The notes under the pieces are model-generated. The model saw only the letters and a list, made by a program, of their open reading frames with translations, did no database searches and was not told the origin of the DNA. Made by a program: the position numbers and the translations under genes. 9,147 nucleotides of DNA, taken from positions 1-9,147 of the forward strand of contig CBFCZR010000068.1 in assembly GCA_965602795.1 (NCBI GenBank), read 5' to 3'. Below are positions 6,836 to 9,147 of the stretch, in pieces; within the stretch, counting starts at the first letter, position 1, and each line of letters opens with the position of its first letter. The stretch comes from Bathyarchaeum sp965602795. GTDB lineage: Archaea > Thermoproteota > Bathyarchaeia > Bathyarchaeales > Bathyarchaeaceae.

Positions 6836-7741
6836 ATGAGCGACCATACGATTTTGGTTTGTGACAACTTCGGTCAAGAATTCCTTGATCGTCTGTCCAA
6901 GTTTGGTAAGGTGTTTCAATCCAGTGACATAGATTACAGTTTGCCCTTAGACAAAGTCACGATACTTGTTGTTCGAAGCAAAACAAAGGTAAACAAAGAA
7001 TTAGTTGATACAATGAAGAGCCTTGAATGCGTAATAACAGCCACTCATGGTGTTGACCACATCGACTTGGGCTGTCTATCCGAAAACAAAATAACGTTCT
7101 ATAACGTTCCTGCTCAATCCTATGATGTTGCCCAAGGAGTTATGGCATACATCATGGCGCATTGCACAAACCTCGTTGAAGGCGACAGGTCGATGAAGCG
7201 CGGAGAATGGAAGAAGAAGTCTCTGATTGGCTGCCGAGTTACTGGGAAAACCTTGGGTATAATTGGGTGCGGCAAAATAGGACGGGAAGTTGCTAGGCTA
7301 GGCTCCGCCCTGAGCATGAAAGTTATTGTTTCTGATCCATGCATTCAAGATGAAGATGTTACCGTTGTTTCCTTGGATGAGCTCCTGAGAACATCAGATT
7401 TCATAACCATTAACTGTCCTTTAACCAATGAAACTAGAGATCTTATCGGAGAAGAAGAGATAGCAAAGATGAAGGATGGCGCGTTTATTGTGAACACTGC
7501 AAGAGGCGGCATCATAAATGAAAAGGCATTGCTAGATGCGGTAAGGGCTGGAAAGGTTTGGGCAGCTTTAGATGTTTTCTCTACCAAAACACCCTTCGAA
7601 GATGAAGTGACTAATAGTCTGATTAAATGTGAAGGGGTGATTGCCACGCCACACAGTATTGGTCAGAGCCACGACGCAATCGAGGAGAAAGGTGAAGGCG
7701 TAATAAAAGCCATCGAAAACCACGTAAAGCGGCAAGCATAA
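6836..7741 (+). CDS. D-2-hydroxyacid dehydrogenase, 3-phosphoglycerate dehydrogenase-like
   Basis: An NAD-dependent D-isomer 2-hydroxyacid dehydrogenase of 301 residues, the short form without a C-terminal ACT domain. Phosphoglycerate dehydrogenases of this family oxidise 3-phosphoglycerate to phosphohydroxypyruvate for serine synthesis. Numbered from the ATG, it has the substrate-side motif THGVDHID (70-77), the Rossmann motif GCGKIG (144-149), NTARGG with the catalytic Arg223, ALDVF (244-248), and ATPHSIG with the catalytic His273. The usual DVFxxEP, whose Glu forms the His-Glu relay, is replaced by DVFSTKTP, so that Glu appears absent. SVAEH in the substrate region is also altered, to DVAQG. 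The start is the ATG preceded by GTGATC, a match to the archaeal anti-Shine-Dalgarno; a GTG at 6827 in the same frame lies inside that site. The family is certain; PGDH activity is plausible from the neighbouring aminotransferase and the RuBisCO product but not proven. Confidence 0.88.
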   Translation: MSDHTILVCDNFGQEFLDRLSKFGKVFQSSDIDYSLPLDKVTILVVRSKTKVNKELVDTMKSLECVITATHGVDHIDLGCLSENKITFYNVPAQSYDVAQGVMAYIMAHCTNLVEGDRSMKRGEWKKKSLIGCRVTGKTLGIIGCGKIGREVARLGSALSMKVIVSDPCIQDEDVTVVSLDELLRTSDFITINCPLTNETRDLIGEEEIAKMKDGAFIVNTARGGIINEKALLDAVRAGKVWAALDVFSTKTPFEDEVTNSLIKCEGVIATPHSIGQSHDAIEEKGEGVIKAIENHVKRQA

Positions 7742-7770
7742 GCCGCACGTATAGGCTTCATTTTTTGTTT
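7740..7770 (+). terminator. Possible transcription terminator after the dehydrogenase
   Basis: A five-base stem AAGCC (7740-7744) / GGCTT (7755-7759), overlapping the stop codon, is followed by T6 and further T-rich sequence. Archaeal termination depends mainly on the T run, so the weak stem may be incidental. It would separate the dehydrogenase transcript from the isomerase gene. Confidence 0.4.
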
Positions 7771-7781
7771 GCTTATTTTAG

Positions 7782-7792
7782 CTTTTTAAGTA
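7782..7792 (+). promoter_or_regulatory. TATA-like box for the ribose-1,5-bisphosphate isomerase gene
   Basis: CTTTTTAAGTA lies about 60 bases before the isomerase start. Predicted initiation near 7813 leaves a leader of about 35 bases carrying the GGAGG ribosome site at 7835-7839. Pattern match only. Confidence 0.4.
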
Positions 7793-7847
7793 AGCCACTG
7801 ACAGTTTACTATAGTTTAGGTGTTACACTTAAGTGGAGGATACATGT

Positions 7848-8774
7848 TTGCATGAATCTGTTTTAGATGCTGCAGAAAAAATAAAACGGCTTGAGATTCA
7901 GGGCGCCAGAAATGTGGCAATAGCCGCCATAAATGCTGTTGAAACGGGGGCAAAACAATCCAATGCAAAAGATAAAGCGGTGTTTCTGAAGGAGTTGGCG
8001 GACGCTAAAACAGTTCTTTTTGCTTCTAGGGAAACAGAGCCTTTAATGAGGAACGCCATTCGCCACGTTATACACGCGGTGGAAAAGAGTGAGGAAGAGT
8101 CAGTCAGGGAACTGGTGGAGGTGGTTTCGCGGGTTTCCAGCCAGTTTTTAGAAAGCCTTGAGCGGTCAAAGGAGAAAATTGCTGAGGTGGGCTCCAAAAG
8201 AGTCTCCGATGGTTCAAAAGTTCTTACTCACTGTCACTCTTCGACAGTCACTAACATGTTACGTAAGGCTAAGAATGAGGGGAAATCGTTTGAGGTTGTC
8301 TGCACCGAGTCGAGACCCGTTTTTCAGGGCAGAATCACTGCGAAAGAAATGTTGGATGCTGGAATAGAGACCACCATGATTGTTGATTCTGCTGTGCGCT
8401 ATTTCGTGAATGATGTTGACCTTGTGGTGGTGGGAGCCGATGCCATAACCTCTGAAGGCAATGTCATAAACAAGATTGGAACAAGCATGGTTGCCCTCGC
8501 CGCAAAGGAGGCAAGAACGCCTTTCTACGTGGCTTCGGAGCTTCTGAAGTTTGACCCTCTAACTGTTCATGGAGATTACGAAACAATAGAGGAAAGAAGC
8601 CCCCAAGAAGTCTGGAAAGATGCTCCATCCGGCTTGAATATAAGAAATCCTGCCTTCGACGTGACGAGACGTGAATTCATCCACGGAATAATCTGTGAAG
8701 AAGGAATCATGTCTCCGCACTCGATAAGCGAGTTGATACGCAGAAAATACCCCTGGATATTCAAAGTGATATAA
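7848..8774 (+). CDS. Ribose-1,5-bisphosphate isomerase (eIF2B-family, e2b2 type)
   Basis: Isomerises ribose-1,5-bisphosphate from AMP phosphorylase to ribulose-1,5-bisphosphate, the RuBisCO substrate. The protein is 308 residues; the Thermococcus enzyme is about 320. A helical N-terminal domain (about 1-110, AAEKIKRLEIQGARN) is followed by a Rossmann-like eIF2B domain. THCHSS carries Cys129 and VGADAIT carries Asp198, the two catalytic residues of the characterised archaeal isomerase. TESRPVFQG, GNVINKIGT, and a terminal NPAFDVT then an EEGI segment also match. GGAGG at 7835-7839 sits eight bases before the TTG, which gives MHESVLDAAEKIK and matches family N-termini; a GTG at 7833 would add five residues but overlaps the ribosome site. 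Generic annotation would call it translation initiation factor eIF-2B alpha/beta/delta, but the catalytic pair and the RuBisCO and AMP phosphorylase genes nearby favour the isomerase. Methylthioribose-1-phosphate isomerase is a less likely relative. Confidence 0.92.
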   Translation: MHESVLDAAEKIKRLEIQGARNVAIAAINAVETGAKQSNAKDKAVFLKELADAKTVLFASRETEPLMRNAIRHVIHAVEKSEEESVRELVEVVSRVSSQFLESLERSKEKIAEVGSKRVSDGSKVLTHCHSSTVTNMLRKAKNEGKSFEVVCTESRPVFQGRITAKEMLDAGIETTMIVDSAVRYFVNDVDLVVVGADAITSEGNVINKIGTSMVALAAKEARTPFYVASELLKFDPLTVHGDYETIEERSPQEVWKDAPSGLNIRNPAFDVTRREFIHGIICEEGIMSPHSISELIRRKYPWIFKVI

Positions 8775-8787
8775 CTTGTGGGAGTGC

Positions 8788-9078
8788 TTACTTTTCTTTA
8801 TTGCGCGGTTTTATGATTCTGATTTTCTTTTCTAACTCTATGAGTTTCTCTTCCATTTTTCTTATATTGGCGGCGTAGCGTTCTAGACGTTTTCCATCTA
8901 TGGCAATCCAGGAAGCGATTACAACACCTGAGAGTCCCAGTATCAAATAGTAGATGTACAGGACTAGGTTCCACGTTTCTGTTTGTCCCCACAGACTGTT
9001 CAGAACATAGACTGTCGCGAAAATCATTATCACAAAGTTCAGCAGATGAAAGTATGCCAGAAAAGTTCGCATCCTCAT
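8788..9078 (-). CDS. Small two-helix membrane protein with charged helical tail, unknown function
   Basis: I do not recognise this 96-residue protein. It has two hydrophobic segments, about 6-27 (FLAYFHLLNFVIMIFATVYV) and about 36-60 (WNLVLYIYYL onwards), joined by a short polar loop. A strongly charged Lys/Glu/Arg tail at about 62-96, with a heptad-like leucine/isoleucine pattern (EEKLIELEKKIRII), probably forms a coiled coil on the cytoplasmic side. GGGAGG lies just upstream. It is adjacent to the first ATG (9087, 99 residues) but nine bases from the ATG at 9078, which is therefore the better start. CTTTAAGC on the minus strand about 31-38 bases before the first ATG could be a TATA box. It is convergent with the isomerase, 13 bases apart, so it is unlikely to share its regulation. 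It is probably a real gene, given the ribosome site and coherent membrane topology. Confidence 0.7.
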   Translation of the reverse strand: MRMRTFLAYFHLLNFVIMIFATVYVLNSLWGQTETWNLVLYIYYLILGLSGVVIASWIAIDGKRLERYAANIRKMEEKLIELEKKIRIIKPRNKEK

Positions 9079-9147
9079 CCGCTTCATCCTCCCTTAAGTA
9101 AGTTCATTGATTGCTGCTTAAAGCTTTCCCGCGTATACCTGATAACA

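Noticed and set aside
7848..8774. Annotation as translation initiation factor eIF-2B subunit
   Set aside because: The Cys and Asp catalytic residues of ribose-1,5-bisphosphate isomerase are present, and AMP phosphorylase and form III RuBisCO are nearby, so a metabolic isomerase is the better call.
1..9147. tRNA, rRNA, CRISPR, insertion sequences, attachment sites
   Set aside because: No repeat-spacer pattern, transposase, tRNA-like fold or long direct repeats were seen anywhere in the window.

Overview
The window looks like a chromosomal segment of an archaeon, most likely an uncultivated mesophilic to moderately thermophilic lineage; a Bathyarchaeia-type genome would fit, but I cannot prove that from sequence alone. 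The archaeal signs are a form III RuBisCO, an archaeal-type AMP phosphorylase, a ribose-1,5-bisphosphate isomerase, TATA-like boxes (TTTAATATT, TTTTAATA, AATTATATTA) a short distance upstream of genes, frequent GTG/TTG starts, and Shine-Dalgarno sites matching the archaeal GGAGGTGATC core. No mobile elements, RNA genes, CRISPR arrays or phage genes were seen.

Layout. On the minus strand, a HAD-family phosphatase (cut by the left edge) follows AMP phosphorylase by 28 bases, so the two probably form an operon. Divergent from them across a short AT-rich intergenic region is the form III RuBisCO gene on the plus strand. It ends tail-to-tail, 10 bases away, with a minus-strand cysteine-synthase-family gene. 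Divergent from that gene is a plus-strand run of four genes: a D-cysteine desulfhydrase/ACC-deaminase-family PLP enzyme, a class V aminotransferase, a D-3-phosphoglycerate-dehydrogenase-like enzyme and ribose-1,5-bisphosphate isomerase. These four are about 100 to 155 bases apart, with TATA-like boxes in the gaps, so several may be transcribed separately. The window closes with a small minus-strand protein that has two membrane segments and a charged, helical tail.

How the genes fit together. AMP phosphorylase, ribose-1,5-bisphosphate isomerase and form III RuBisCO are the three enzymes of the archaeal AMP (pentose-bisphosphate) pathway: AMP + Pi gives ribose-1,5-bisphosphate, then ribulose-1,5-bisphosphate, then with CO2 two 3-phosphoglycerate. 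The other enzymes in the window could carry 3-phosphoglycerate on. The dehydrogenase-like protein could make phosphohydroxypyruvate, the class V aminotransferase phosphoserine, the cysteine synthase homologue cysteine (possibly directly from O-phosphoserine), and the HAD phosphatase could dephosphorylate phosphoserine. The co-location suggests a locus linking nucleotide salvage and CO2 fixation to serine/cysteine synthesis. The first half of this route rests on well-conserved enzymes; the second half is inference.

Oddities worth a look are a short RuBisCO with a non-standard loop-6 region, a PGDH-like enzyme that appears to lack the usual catalytic glutamate, a desulfhydrase-like enzyme with QSNC in place of QSNH/QSNQ, and a possible 22-codon leader ORF ahead of the dehydrogenase.
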